Shown: piece by piece, positions 20,265 through 29,184 of the stretch
Layout: each line of letters starts with the position of its first letter
How positions within the stretch are numbered: the stretch's first letter is position 1
From: Adhaeretor mobilis
GTDB lineage: Bacteria > Planctomycetota > Planctomycetia > Pirellulales > Lacipirellulaceae
Direction of reading: 5' to 3'
DNA: 64,000 nucleotides
Assembly (NCBI RefSeq): GCF_007741515.1
Contig: NZ_CP036263.1
Span: forward strand, 4,017,178 to 4,081,177
The notes under the pieces: generated by a model
Databases searched by the model: none
Told to the model about the DNA's origin: nothing
Seen by the model: only the letters and a program-made list of their open reading frames with translations
Translations under genes and position numbers: made by a program

Positions 20265-20363
20265 GCGGGGCCTCGAACGAAATTGTTTGGTGAATCAGTT
20301 CAATTGCCCCTGACTGGTTTGCTGAGCCGAACTGTTTTCGGCTCGTTCGAGGCCCGCTTTTTT
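20265..20363 (+). terminator. Structured terminator with alternative stems, possible end of a small RNA
   Basis: An outer inverted repeat pairs GCGGGGCCTCGAACGA (20265-20280) with TCGTTCGAGGCCCGC (20343-20357), with one bulged G, and is followed at once by TTTTTT (20358-20363). Inside, GAGCCGAA (20324-20331) and TTCGGCTC (20337-20344) form a perfect 8-bp hairpin with a 5-nt loop. The two stems overlap by two bases, so the full forms compete slightly or stack. The T run exists only on the plus strand, while the coding genes on both sides are on the minus strand. It therefore does not terminate a recognised gene. Confidence 0.5.
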
Positions 20364-20396
20364 ATGCGCGAAGTCGAGAACCCAGCAAAGCAGAGT

Positions 20397-21815
20397 CTAC
20401 CAGCCGGAACCAACTTGGCGGCCCCAAACGCTCCCGGGCTGCTTGCTGTGGTAGGGGCGGGCTTTCTGGAGAGCCAGGGCCTTCATCGTGCCGGTAATCT
20501 CTACCCGCTTGAATCGCCCACCGTTGGCTGCAGCAATTTCTTGCAATTGCTGAGAAGCTTGACTCGTAGAGCTCGTGCCCATGCCAAAAGTGTGGATCAC
20601 GAATTGACGCCCGCGTGTATCTAATAATGCTGCCAACTTGCGGCCGTCTTTCGTTGTATTTACTCGCCCGTCAGTCAGCAGAAAAACCGTATCTGGCCGC
20701 GTCGCTCTTGCCGCCGCAAGCCCCTGGTCAACCGCGTTGCCTGTACACAGTTCAACCGTGTCGAGCCAAGCCGCCAGTTGCTTCTTGTTCTCGGTGGTAG
20801 GGCGAATGAAATCACGCGCTGGTCGGGGGAAGAACATGGGGTAAGCAATATCGCTATAGAAAATGACGTAGAAGCCCTGTCGAGGCGTGAGCAGATTGAC
20901 AGTTCTCAGCAACTCGTCGATTAGTGTTTCCAGTCCGCCGCCATTCATGCCGCCAGAGTTGTCAACGAGAAACACAATCCGACGTCCTTCGATCTTCTCG
21001 CCAAAGAAAGTCGCTAGGGGTTCCAAAGCAACCTCACTAGCTAAGCCGCTCTGATCGATCCCGTCCGTACCCAGCCCTTCCAGCCCCATGCCACTACCGA
21101 ATAATCCGGCAACCTCCCCACTGGAAGTCTGACTCGTTTCGCTGAGCTCCGCAAAAGACGTGTCGGATAGCAAGTCGCTGGCGAGGACTGTCTCCTCAGT
21201 CAGAGATACCTCTTGAAATTCGGCTTCCAGTCCTTCAGTCAACTCGTCCAGAGACTCTGCATCGAGCTCTAAATCGATCTCCAACTCATCGTCGAAGAAC
21301 GAGGGCGCAGAGGAGAGTTCGAGTGATTCCACTTTTGGCGGTAGCTCAAGCGTGAACATGCTCAAGCATACGAGCGCTGCCATGTGGAGGATGAAATTGA
21401 GACTGAGATAATGAGGGCGTTTCTTTTCCTTCTTGCGATTCCTGCTGCTAAAACGATCGTCCATGCGGAGGATCAGGTCAGTCGCGTTTTCGCTGCGAGG
21501 GTTCGGAGAACTTGGTTCTCTCTTGTCTTCAGTCGGCAGGCTCTGAGCGGCTTTCTGTTCTTGGGATGCCGCAGTGGTGGTCGCGACATCTCTCGGTCGC
21601 TTAATCGACAATGAACTAGCAGCACCGTTTGTAGGAGCAGCTTGGGTGGTCGCTTTCTTCCCTGCTGAGACTTCAACAACGAAGGTCTCAAGAACTGCTT
21701 CATCGGCCTCGTCGCTAGCTTCGGCGAGCGCAGCTTTAGACGAGCGCGGCAAATCCGAACGCGGGATCTTCACCGTGGGCGCGTGAGGAGAAATGTCCGA
21801 GTGACGGCGAGGCAT
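20397..21815 (-). CDS. Membrane-anchored vWA-domain protein
   Basis: 472 residues. The first 125 are polar and low-complexity and presumably cytoplasmic. A single membrane segment follows (NFILHMAALVCLSMFTLEL, about 135-155), then a very acidic stretch rich in Asp, Glu, Leu and Ser, then a von Willebrand A domain from about 270. The domain has FLVDNSGGM as its MIDAS motif, so the third oxygen-bearing residue of DxSxS is Gly, and later FLLTDGRVNTTKDG. Metal binding may be weakened. The type is common in planctomycetes, with unknown function. The C-terminal tail is basic. It stands alone on this strand. Confidence 0.75.
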   Translation of the reverse strand: MPRRHSDISPHAPTVKIPRSDLPRSSKAALAEASDEADEAVLETFVVEVSAGKKATTQAAPTNGAASSLSIKRPRDVATTTAASQEQKAAQSLPTEDKREPSSPNPRSENATDLILRMDDRFSSRNRKKEKKRPHYLSLNFILHMAALVCLSMFTLELPPKVESLELSSAPSFFDDELEIDLELDAESLDELTEGLEAEFQEVSLTEETVLASDLLSDTSFAELSETSQTSSGEVAGLFGSGMGLEGLGTDGIDQSGLASEVALEPLATFFGEKIEGRRIVFLVDNSGGMNGGGLETLIDELLRTVNLLTPRQGFYVIFYSDIAYPMFFPRPARDFIRPTTENKKQLAAWLDTVELCTGNAVDQGLAAARATRPDTVFLLTDGRVNTTKDGRKLAALLDTRGRQFVIHTFGMGTSSTSQASQQLQEIAAANGGRFKRVEITGTMKALALQKARPYHSKQPGSVWGRQVGSGW

Positions 21816-22190
21816 ACAACTGTTGAAGCTAGCAGTGGTGGGAAAGCGGCCCTGCCGAACGCCTCCTTGTGACGGCCTGTCATGCAGTTTCAGGCGCGAA
21901 TGCGACTGCTGGGCATTCTAACAGAAATGCTAGCAAAACCGAAATCTATTCTCTTTGGGAATCTGACGGGGAACTTCGACAGAAAAGAGGCAACTCGCCA
22001 CGGGTGAAATTCCGATATCCGTTGGTAGGCGATGTCTCGTAGCAGTCCCGGAAGCAGGAACCTCTTAGGGATCTGAGCTCTCGGCGATCCAGGTTCTCAG
22101 CAACCTTCGCTTCATCGGCAACGCTCACTACCCGCTATTGCGCTGCTCAGGCAGCACTCAAATCCCGGAACTTCAGCGACCCAGGACACC
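21816..22190. other. Divergent intergenic region
   Basis: About 375 bases between the leftward vWA gene and the rightward halogenase-like gene, so it should contain both promoters. The only clear signal is an AGGA ribosome site 5 nt before the ATG at 22191. No hairpin with a T run and no coding frame were found. Confidence 0.45.
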
Positions 22191-23315
22191 ATGAATCTCC
22201 ATCCAAAAGTGCGCCCTTTGTGGCAGCGCGCCGCCATTATTCCGCCCCTTGCCGGACTCATGGCATACAAGGCTTCCCATCTACCTAAGTCAATCCTGCC
22301 GCGTGATCTCAAAGCGATCGTCAAGAACTGGGACTACTCGCAATTCTGGATGCTGCTTAAGAGTGGGCTCACGCGCGCTTACATTGATCAACCCTGCGAC
22401 TTCCGCATGCCAGATTCGTTTGCTCCGCTTGCGAAAGTGGCACCGGAATTTCAGATGACCGAAGAGCAGATCAAGTCGTTCTACACCGACGGATTCATTG
22501 GTCCGTTCGACGCGTTCACACAAGAAGACATGGCCGACTTCCGTGAAGAGATGCTGGCTGTCGAAGACGTGCGCTCAGCGACCTACGGGTTCAAGACCCC
22601 CCGCGATCGCCATTTTGAAATGTCACGCCTGTGGGAATACATGAAGGCCCCTGCGATAACCGAGCGACTTGCACAGCTGTTGGGTCCCGACCTCTTGGTG
22701 TGGCGCTCGCAGATGTTCTACAAGGGCCCCAAGGCACCCGCTATTCAATGGCACCAGGCGAGCACTTTCATGGTAGAGGATTACCTCGACCCAGCCATCC
22801 ATCCCAAGGATCGGGGCGAGATGTTCCAGCTGACTGCCTGGGTAGCCGTTGATGACTCGACGGAGGAAAATGGTTGCATCGAATTCTATCGCGGCTCGCA
22901 CGACAAAGTGCGCACGATCAAGTTTGGCGGCGAAGAGGGATTCTATAACGCGAACTTCTCACTAGAGTTCGATCGCGATCCGGAACGCATCGTCAAGCTA
23001 CCTGTCAAGGCGGGGCAATTCATCATTTTTGCCGAGCGCTGCATTCATGGCTCCGGCCCAAATACGACTGATCGTCATCGCCTTGCGTTCAACTTGCGCG
23101 TGGTTCCTACGAATGTAGCCGTGTATCCCAATAAGGAAAAATATCGGTCTGTCTACAACGGCGGAAAGTACCACCTGAAAAAGTGGGGTACAGCCTTGCT
23201 ACGGGGCGAGGACCGCCATCAGCTGAGTCGCTCAGTCGATCCCGTCGAAACGGCGGCCCGCTACGAAGCTGAAGCCGCTGCGAAAAAGCAAGATAACCTC
23301 AAACAGGCCGCGTGA
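22191..23315 (+). CDS. SyrB2-like Fe(II)/2-oxoglutarate enzyme with halogenase-type WHQA motif
   Basis: 374 residues in the phytanoyl-CoA dioxygenase superfamily. Ordinary members bind iron through HxD and a distal His. Here the first motif is WHQA (His188, Ala190; codon 22758-22760), so the carboxylate ligand is missing, as in the chlorinating enzymes SyrB2 and CytC3, where the free site binds halide. Other SyrB2-type features follow in order: WVAVDDSTEENGCIEF (217-232), VKAGQFIIF (272-280), distal His286 in CIHGSG, Arg297 and Arg303, VVPTNVAVYP, and the late KKWG. The N-terminal 85 residues are extra. Known relatives act on carrier-bound amino acids or free small molecules; no carrier protein is nearby. 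A non-catalytic role remains possible. An AGGA site precedes the start. Confidence 0.78.
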   Translation: MNLHPKVRPLWQRAAIIPPLAGLMAYKASHLPKSILPRDLKAIVKNWDYSQFWMLLKSGLTRAYIDQPCDFRMPDSFAPLAKVAPEFQMTEEQIKSFYTDGFIGPFDAFTQEDMADFREEMLAVEDVRSATYGFKTPRDRHFEMSRLWEYMKAPAITERLAQLLGPDLLVWRSQMFYKGPKAPAIQWHQASTFMVEDYLDPAIHPKDRGEMFQLTAWVAVDDSTEENGCIEFYRGSHDKVRTIKFGGEEGFYNANFSLEFDRDPERIVKLPVKAGQFIIFAERCIHGSGPNTTDRHRLAFNLRVVPTNVAVYPNKEKYRSVYNGGKYHLKKWGTALLRGEDRHQLSRSVDPVETAARYEAEAAAKKQDNLKQAA

Positions 23316-23377
23316 GGAATCGTGGTCGGCACCGCGGACCTTACGGAACCAATTCCATCGCTTACCGGGGAAAGACC

Positions 23378-24226
23378 ATGCGACAGCTAGAGGGGAAAAT
23401 CGCACTTGTCACGGGGGCGGCGTCCGGCATTGGGCGGGCGATCACACGGCGGCTAGCAGCCGAAGGTATGCGTTTGTACGTGCTCGATGTGAACGCACAA
23501 GCACTCACCGAAACCGTTTCCGAAGCGAAGCAACAAACCGGCGATGTCCTCGGGCGTCACTGCGATGTAAGTCAGCCCAAGCAAATCACTGCGGCTGTAC
23601 AGCATCTGCTCGATCGCTGGGGCGGCGTCGACTTGCTGGTGAATAACGCCGGCATTACCTATTACGGTCGCACCGATGAAATGGCCGACGAGCATTGGGA
23701 GCGTCTGATGGCGATCAACTTGCATGCTCCTGTCCAGTTCACACGCGAACTCCTGCCGACTCTTTTGAGTCGCGATGAGTCGCACGTACTCAACATAGCC
23801 AGCATCTGCGGCTTGGTTGGCTTAGGACGGATATCTGCCTACACGACCAGCAAATTTGGCTTGGTGGGCTTTAGCGAGTCGTTAAGAGCCGAATACGGAC
23901 GGCGCAGCCTCGGTGTCACGGCCATGTGCCCAGGTTTGGTCGACACCAACCTGTTTACTTCAGCACCACTTGCTACCAAAGCCGCAAAGCACAAGACGCC
24001 ACCAAAATTCCTGCTCTGCACACCCGAGAAGATCGCCAACCGCTGCGTACGTGCCGTCAAGAAAAATCATGGCACCGTCGTCATGCAGCCCTACGCCCGG
24101 CTCTTGCACGCAACTAAACGGGTTACGCCCGGGTTGCTCGACTTTGTGCATCGCTTCAGCCGGAAGAAAAAGAAACCGACAGTTTCTCAGCCGGTTGTCA
24201 CTGCGTCCTCGCGACGGGCTGCTTGA
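23378..24226 (+). CDS. Short-chain dehydrogenase/reductase
   Basis: 282 residues from the ATG at 23378, which has a strong GGGGAAAG ribosome site; the frame reaches back to a GTG at 23312 overlapping the previous stop codon, a less likely start. Classical SDR motifs are present: TGAASGIG near residue 13 for NAD(P), NNAG after the fourth strand, and the catalytic Ser in NIASICG with YTTSK. An Asp after the second strand (LDVN) suggests NAD over NADP. The C-terminal tail is basic (RKKKKP). It follows the halogenase-like gene by 62 bp on the same strand, so the pair probably acts on one pathway, with oxidation or reduction of the same metabolite. The substrate is unknown. Confidence 0.9.
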   Translation: MRQLEGKIALVTGAASGIGRAITRRLAAEGMRLYVLDVNAQALTETVSEAKQQTGDVLGRHCDVSQPKQITAAVQHLLDRWGGVDLLVNNAGITYYGRTDEMADEHWERLMAINLHAPVQFTRELLPTLLSRDESHVLNIASICGLVGLGRISAYTTSKFGLVGFSESLRAEYGRRSLGVTAMCPGLVDTNLFTSAPLATKAAKHKTPPKFLLCTPEKIANRCVRAVKKNHGTVVMQPYARLLHATKRVTPGLLDFVHRFSRKKKKPTVSQPVVTASSRRAA

Positions 24227-24258
24227 ACTTGTCGCACGGGCGCCGCTTTCGTTTGGCC

Positions 24259-24303
24259 GTCGAGCTTGCTCGCCGCGCGGTCTTTACGGCGAGTAAGCTC
24301 GAC
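24259..24303. terminator. Hairpin between convergent dehydrogenase and galK genes
   Basis: GTCGAGCTTGCTCGCCG (24259-24275) pairs with CGGCGAGTAAGCTCGAC (24287-24303) at 16 of 17 positions around an 11-nt loop. The position between two convergent stop codons fits bidirectional termination, although no T run follows on either strand. Confidence 0.5.
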
Positions 24304-24343
24304 TACCAACAAGTGCTGCTGGCCGAAGACTCTTCACCTGCAC

Positions 24344-25567
24344 CTATCCCTGCACAATGTGCGCCCCGCGAGCTGGTTTCGTCACAAAGGGCGTTGCCTC
24401 GATTCCGGTTTCCTTCTGGTAACCTTGGCAGATTTTGTCTGCGATTTCGCGTTCTTTGCCCGCAGCCACTAGTGTGACCGTACACCCGCCAAACCCTCCA
24501 CCAGTCATGCGCGAACCGATGACACCGCCTTCGGTGCCAACGCGGTGTGCTTCATTGACAAGCACATCAAGCTCGGGGCAGCTCACCTTGTAGTCGTCAC
24601 GTAGTGAATTGTGGCTCGCGTACATCAGCTCGCCAACATCCTCCCAATCGCCCGCTCGCAACGCTTCGGCCGCTTTGAGAACTCGTTCGTTCTCACTCAC
24701 AACGTGGCGAGCACGGCGGAAGAGAACCGGCTCTAACTTGTCCGCGTAGGCTTCCAGCTTTTCGAGCGTAATGTCTCGCAAAGCTTTGACGCCCAGCTCC
24801 TTGGCAGCGGCTTCGCACTGGCTGCGTCGCTCGGCATACTCGCCTCCGGTGAGCTCGTGTTTTACGTTGGTATTGATGATCAGCACGGCAACATTCAGAT
24901 CGTCTAGAGAAACCATCTCTGCGGTTTCTGTGCGACAATCGATTAGTAGTAACTTGCCCGCTTCGCCAAGGGAAGAACTGAACTGATCCATGATTCCGCA
25001 CGGCACACCGGCATAGTCGTGCTCAGCTTTTTGACAAAGCCGTGCCTTATCCACGGGGTCCAGTTTCTTCCCCGTGACCGCTTCGATCATCGTAGCCGTG
25101 GCCACTTCCAGCGCTGCGCTACTGGAAAGCCCCCCGCCGAGCGGCACCTTCGAGTCGACCGCGAGATTCAGCCCGCCCGGCTCCATACCGCGTTCCAGAC
25201 AGCCTGCAAACGCTCCGCGAATGTAGCTCGTCCAGGTGACTTCCTCCGGCTTCAAATCGTCAAGCGAAAAATCAACGGTTTCATTGAGCAGCGTGCTGTG
25301 AACCTTCACCAGCTTCGACCCCTGCTGCTTAGGCCGCCCGCCCGCGATCACCACGTAGCGCTCGATCGCCAACGGAAACACAAACCCCGCGTTGTAGTCG
25401 GTGTGCTCACCAATCAGATTCACCCGTCCAGGGGCGGCCACGATCCACTCCGGCGGTACATCAAAGGTCCGCTCGTAATCTGCGCGCACGGTGGCTATCT
25501 GTTCGCCAAAGGAGGGAGTCTCGAATTCTTCCTCAGCTGGGGCACCTGTGATCGACTGCTGGGTCAT
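24344..25567 (-). CDS. galK: Galactokinase
   Basis: 407 residues, slightly longer than typical because of an N-terminal extension. It phosphorylates galactose to galactose 1-phosphate with ATP (Leloir pathway), in the cytoplasm. Motifs in order: the galactokinase signature APGRVNLIGEHTDYNAG near residue 45, the GHMP ATP-binding motif VPLGGGLSSSAALEVA, a CGIMDQFSSSLGE segment carrying the catalytic Asp, and the C-terminal GSRMTGGGFGGCTVTL. No galT, galE or galM is adjacent, so the rest of the pathway must lie elsewhere. It is divergent from rpmE across about 260 bp. Confidence 0.95.
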   Translation of the reverse strand: MTQQSITGAPAEEEFETPSFGEQIATVRADYERTFDVPPEWIVAAPGRVNLIGEHTDYNAGFVFPLAIERYVVIAGGRPKQQGSKLVKVHSTLLNETVDFSLDDLKPEEVTWTSYIRGAFAGCLERGMEPGGLNLAVDSKVPLGGGLSSSAALEVATATMIEAVTGKKLDPVDKARLCQKAEHDYAGVPCGIMDQFSSSLGEAGKLLLIDCRTETAEMVSLDDLNVAVLIINTNVKHELTGGEYAERRSQCEAAAKELGVKALRDITLEKLEAYADKLEPVLFRRARHVVSENERVLKAAEALRAGDWEDVGELMYASHNSLRDDYKVSCPELDVLVNEAHRVGTEGGVIGSRMTGGGFGGCTVTLVAAGKEREIADKICQGYQKETGIEATPFVTKPARGAHIVQG

Positions 25568-25726
25568 GATTTCGAAGTCTCCTGTCAGGGGTGCTGTGGA
25601 GTATCCTCTTTACGATCTGCGGACGGTTGGGTTTCGAGACGCACACCATCGTGGGGCACGCGCATCCTAGTGCAGAGAGTGGCAGAATTCAACGCACCAG
25701 GGCGTTGAAATGAGGCATTGCAGGCC

Positions 25727-25755
25727 TTGCCCACAACTGCTTCCGCGGGTATTAT
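25727..25755 (+). promoter_or_regulatory. Candidate sigma-70-type promoter for rpmE
   Basis: TTGCCC (25727-25732) and TATTAT (25750-25755) are separated by exactly 17 bases and lie about 75 bases before the rpmE start. The -10 box matches TATAAT at five of six positions and the -35 box matches TTGACA at four of six. Found by eye, so the call is tentative. Confidence 0.4.
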
Positions 25756-25828
25756 CTGGGATTCTCAATAAACCGCTACTGCGGGCTGTGTTCCAACTCA
25801 TAGCCACTAACGCTGAGGACCGCAAACC

Positions 25829-26089
25829 ATGCAAGCTGACATCCATCCTGAATACCACGACACCCAGGTCACCTGCGGCTGCGGCAACTCGTTTCAAACT
25901 CGCAGTACGCGAGAAGAACTGAAGGTCGATATTTGCAACATGTGCCACCCGTTCTACACGGGCAAGCTCAAGTTCGTAGATACCGCCGGTCGCATTGAGA
26001 AATTTAAGAACAAGTTCTCCAAGGCTGGCTACGCGAGCCTCAAGCGTGGGAAAAAGGGTGCCGAGGCGAAGGCAGCAGACGCGAAGTAG
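25829..26089 (+). CDS. rpmE: 50S ribosomal protein bL31
   Basis: 86 residues. The N-terminus [19 protein letters not shown] and the [22 protein letters not shown] block are the bL31 signature. The cysteine pairs CGC and CNMC mark the zinc-binding (C+) form, which can act as a zinc store. The C-terminus is an Ala/Lys tail. A GAGGA site lies 9 nt upstream of the start. It begins a translation cluster with prfA and prmC but has its own strong terminator, so some of its transcripts probably end before prfA. Confidence 0.96.
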   Translation: MQADIHPEYHDTQVTCGCGNSFQTRSTREELKVDICNMCHPFYTGKLKFVDTAGRIEKFKNKFSKAGYASLKRGKKGAEAKAADAK

Positions 26090-26115
26090 CTTGCATCTCG
26101 ACGTTGCCCCTCTAG

Positions 26116-26146
26116 CCTCTAGCGCAAGCTAGAGGTTTTGTTTTTC
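26116..26146 (+). terminator. Intrinsic terminator after rpmE
   Basis: A perfect 8-bp stem, CCTCTAGC (26116-26123) with GCTAGAGG (26128-26135), closed by a GCAA tetraloop and followed by TTTTGTTTTTC. This is the textbook rho-independent form, 27 bases after the rpmE stop codon. Confidence 0.88.
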
Positions 26147-26232
26147 TGTAGCATAATAACCCCACGGCATGAGCCGGGGGCTAGTGCAATCCAACATCAT
26201 CCACGAAGCGCCACCTCCCAGAGTAATCGTCC

Positions 26233-27309
26233 ATGCGAGACATGCTTGAAGAGAAGCTCGCCCGCTTCGAGGAACTCGAAGGATCGCTCGTTGATCCTGA
26301 GGTGCTGTCCAACTCCAACAAGCTTGCAGCCGTAGCTCGCGAGCATGGCTCGCTAGCGAAACTGGCGGGCAAGTATCGCACCTTCAAGGAGTTGGCCAAC
26401 GAGATTCACGAAACGCGTGAAATGGCTGCCAGCGAAGATGGCGACATGCGTGAGCTCGTCGAGGCCGAGTTGGAAAAGCTAGTCGAGCAGCGAGAAGCAA
26501 TTTGGGCCGAGCTACTCGAGATGACTATCGGCGGCGAGGATGCAAATCGCACGCGCTGCGTCATGGAAATCCGTGGCGGTGCTGGCGGCGACGAGGCGGC
26601 CTTGTTTGCCCGTGACCTGTACGAAATGTACAAGCGTCACGCGGAATCGAAGCGTTGGAAAGTGGAGATTCTCGATCATAGCCCGACCGAGCTGGGGGGC
26701 TTTAAGGAAATTTCGCTCGCCATCGCCGGTGAAGGGGTTTATCGCGAGCTGGCTTACGAAAGTGGCGGTCACCGCGTACAACGCGTACCGCAAACCGAAA
26801 CACAAGGTCGAATCCACACCTCTGCAGCCACGGTGGCCGTGATGCCTGAGCCAGAAGATGTGGAGATCGAGCTCACTCAGGAAGACTATCGCATCGATAA
26901 GTTCCACGCCAGCGGCCCCGGTGGGCAGCACGTAAACAAGACGGAATCTGCCATTCGGCTCACGCATCACGAGTCCGGCATTCAGGTTCAGTGTCAGGAT
27001 GAGAAGAGCCAACACAAGAATCTTGCCAAGGCGTTGCGTGTGTTGAAGTCGCGGCTGTACGATGCGAAGCGGGAAGAGGAAGACAAGAAGCGGGCCGACC
27101 AACGCCAAACGCTCATTGGCTCTGGCGATCGTAGTCAGCGTATTCGCACCTACAACTTCCCAGACAATCGCTTGACCGATCACCGCATCGGCTTCACGGT
27201 TCACAAGCTCGACCAAATTCTCGCCGGCGATATGCAAATTGTGACCGACGCGCTGATCGACTACGACCGCCAAAAGCTGCGTGACGCATTCGCCGGTAAT
27301 CAAGATTGA
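26233..27309 (+). CDS. prfA: Peptide chain release factor 1
   Basis: 358 residues, the normal length. It recognises UAA and UAG in the ribosomal A site and triggers release of the finished protein. The GGQ loop is in [19 protein letters not shown] (around residue 235), whose glutamine is methylated by PrmC. The class-1 factor signature [16 protein letters not shown] and the [20 protein letters not shown] segment (containing the tripeptide-anticodon neighbourhood) are clear. The ribosome site is weak. The next gene, prmC, starts only 6 bp after its stop codon, the common bacterial pairing of a release factor with its own modifying enzyme. Confidence 0.97.
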   Translation: MRDMLEEKLARFEELEGSLVDPEVLSNSNKLAAVAREHGSLAKLAGKYRTFKELANEIHETREMAASEDGDMRELVEAELEKLVEQREAIWAELLEMTIGGEDANRTRCVMEIRGGAGGDEAALFARDLYEMYKRHAESKRWKVEILDHSPTELGGFKEISLAIAGEGVYRELAYESGGHRVQRVPQTETQGRIHTSAATVAVMPEPEDVEIELTQEDYRIDKFHASGPGGQHVNKTESAIRLTHHESGIQVQCQDEKSQHKNLAKALRVLKSRLYDAKREEEDKKRADQRQTLIGSGDRSQRIRTYNFPDNRLTDHRIGFTVHKLDQILAGDMQIVTDALIDYDRQKLRDAFAGNQD

Positions 27310-27315
27310 GCATCA

Positions 27316-28221
27316 ATGTCTGACGAGCCCGAGTCCAGCGAAACTGTGTCCGAACCGTCCTGGACAATCGGCCGATTGCTCAACTGGACCACCGAGTTCC
27401 TCACCGAGAAGGGCATCGATAGCCCGCGTCTCGAAGCGGAAGTCTTGCTCGCTCATGCCCGCAGTTGCCAACGCATTGAGTTGTACGCAGCCTTCGAGGA
27501 AGCAGCCGAAGAACCGCTCCGCGAACGGTTCCGGTCACTCGTGAAAGAGCGAGCTGCCGGCAAGCCAGTTGCTTACTTGGTTGGGCAGCGGGAGTTCTAC
27601 TCGTTGTCGTTCCAAGTAACCCCCGACGTACTGATCCCGCGACCTGAAACGGAGCAGCTTGTACTTCGGTCGCTAGATATCGCTAAAGGTATCGAGGCCG
27701 ACCCCCTTCGCATCGCGGACATCGGCACCGGTAGCGGCGTACTGGCGGTTTGCTTGGCGAAGTACTTACCCGAGGCGCGAGTTACTGCTGCGGATGTCAG
27801 CCCAGCGGCTCTTGAGGTTGCTCGCAAGAATGCTGAGCGCCACGAGGTGAACACACGCATTCGATTCGTCGAGAGCGATCTCTTCGGACAGGTCCCTGCT
27901 GAAGTAAAATATGAAATCATCGTTAGCAATCCTCCTTATGTGAAAACTTCCGAGCTAGCTGAGTTGGCCATCGATGTTCGCGGCTACGAACCGGCCCTCG
28001 CACTCGACGGGGGAGAACAGGGCGTCGATGTGATTTCGCGATTGGTCGCTCAAGCGGCTGAGCGGCTGAACCCTGGCGGCTGGTTACTCATGGAAATCGG
28101 TCCCAGCACCGTCGAAGACACTGAGCAGTTGGTGAGAGACACCCCAGGGCTGGAGCTTAAGCCTACACTCACTGACGATGCTGACCTGCCTCGTATTGTT
28201 CAGGCACAGCGACAGTCCTGA
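27316..28221 (+). CDS. prmC: Release factor glutamine methyltransferase
   Basis: 301 residues. It methylates the GGQ glutamine of release factors using S-adenosylmethionine. The N-terminal helical domain (GRLLNWTTEFLTEKGIDSPRLEAEVLLAH) and the phrase DVLIPRPETEQLV are family signatures. The Rossmann methyltransferase core shows DIGTGSGVLAV for cofactor binding and NPPYV as the catalytic motif that recognises glutamine. A 15-residue polar N-terminal extension precedes the domain. It is tightly spaced behind prfA and certainly co-transcribed. Confidence 0.96.
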   Translation: MSDEPESSETVSEPSWTIGRLLNWTTEFLTEKGIDSPRLEAEVLLAHARSCQRIELYAAFEEAAEEPLRERFRSLVKERAAGKPVAYLVGQREFYSLSFQVTPDVLIPRPETEQLVLRSLDIAKGIEADPLRIADIGTGSGVLAVCLAKYLPEARVTAADVSPAALEVARKNAERHEVNTRIRFVESDLFGQVPAEVKYEIIVSNPPYVKTSELAELAIDVRGYEPALALDGGEQGVDVISRLVAQAAERLNPGGWLLMEIGPSTVEDTEQLVRDTPGLELKPTLTDDADLPRIVQAQRQS

Positions 28222-28232
28222 TTCTCTTAATT

Positions 28233-28305
28233 ACCACGACCCACACGAAGAACACAAAGAAACCTAAAGTGTTTTTTGCTTAGCGCTCTTTGTGTGCGTC
28301 GTGGT
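28233..28305. repeat. Short member of the dispersed inverted-repeat family
   Basis: ACCACGAC (28233-28240) pairs with GTCGTGGT (28298-28305), and CACAAAG (28253-28259) with CTTTGTG (28288-28294). The arms read like the CAC-GAAG-CACAAAG periodic sequence seen at the larger sites downstream. It lies just after prmC and could also act as its terminator. Confidence 0.6.
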
Positions 28306-28359
28306 TACTGAGTTCTTCGTCACTTTACTGAACACCCAATCCGTTAGATTAATCTTAGA

Positions 28360-29160
28360 ATGAGCAATACTTCACTTCGATGGTTGTCACTCGTCCTACT
28401 GGATCAACCCAAAATGCCCGCGGGCGCTGCGCTGGAGCAAAGTTTTCAAGAGCTATTCCCCGGCGAGGTGAAGCTTACTGTTAGCAGTGCTGCGGAGCGG
28501 ATTGTTATATGTACCTTGGGCCAACAAGCAGACGATTTCACAGCAGCCATCACACTCGTCGAGCAACCAGTGCCCTGGCAGCAACTCGAGGGACCGTGCG
28601 AAACCGCCCGGTACTGGCCTGAGGCAGTGGCAACACTGAAAGATCATCAAGCTCACCTGATGGTCACCCTCATCGACGAAGGTACGAAGTCGCTTGACAA
28701 GAGCATCGCCCTCACACAACTGGTCGCTGCGACAGTCGCCGCAAGCGAATCTGCAACCGGAGTGTTTTGGGGCCCCGGTCGTCTCGTTCACCCGCGAGAC
28801 GGATTTCTCGGGCAAGCGGAACAAGTGCAACCGGAGAACCTCCCACTCTTTCTCTGGATTGATTTTCGAGTCGAAAAGGTTGAGGCAGACGGTACCGAAA
28901 CGGTGCGGCTCTACACAACTGGCCTCGAAGCGCTCGGCCAAACTGAGATCGAAGTCGATCAGTTCAACGGCACACCGCAGGAACTGCTTGAATACGCATA
29001 CAACATCGCCCACTATCTGCTGATTGGCAGCAAAGCCGTGGAAGACAGCCACACCATCGGACTAACCGACGAACTGCAAGCCGTGGTCACACGTGGCCCT
29101 TCGTTTCTTGATCCTGAATTGGAAGTGTTGCAACTGCGTTTGGAAGTTCCGACCGAATAG
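28360..29160 (+). CDS. DUF4261-type protein
   Basis: 266 residues, soluble, with no signal peptide or membrane segment. The mid-section (AHLMVTLIDEGTKSLDKSIALTQLVAATVAASESATGVFW) and the LPLFLWIDFRV strand match my memory of the DUF4261 family, small cytoplasmic proteins of unknown function also seen near toxin or suppressor-type genes. Nothing here indicates a catalytic site. It stands between two inverted-repeat elements and has its own leader of about 55 bases after the first one. The neighbours give no functional clue. Confidence 0.65.
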   Translation: MSNTSLRWLSLVLLDQPKMPAGAALEQSFQELFPGEVKLTVSSAAERIVICTLGQQADDFTAAITLVEQPVPWQQLEGPCETARYWPEAVATLKDHQAHLMVTLIDEGTKSLDKSIALTQLVAATVAASESATGVFWGPGRLVHPRDGFLGQAEQVQPENLPLFLWIDFRVEKVEADGTETVRLYTTGLEALGQTEIEVDQFNGTPQELLEYAYNIAHYLLIGSKAVEDSHTIGLTDELQAVVTRGPSFLDPELEVLQLRLEVPTE

Positions 29161-29184
29161 AATTTTGCTTACCACATATTTTGG

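Noticed and set aside
19802-20624. Several short plus-strand frames in the gap after kdsA
   Set aside because: They overlap one another, have no ribosome sites or recognisable domains, and run into the antisense of the vWA gene.
25019-25708. 229-residue plus-strand frame opposite galK
   Set aside because: It overlaps the galactokinase signature region on the other strand and has no recognisable domain.
26512-27303. 263-residue minus-strand frame opposite prfA
   Set aside because: It is a shadow of prfA codon usage; the plus-strand product has all release-factor motifs.
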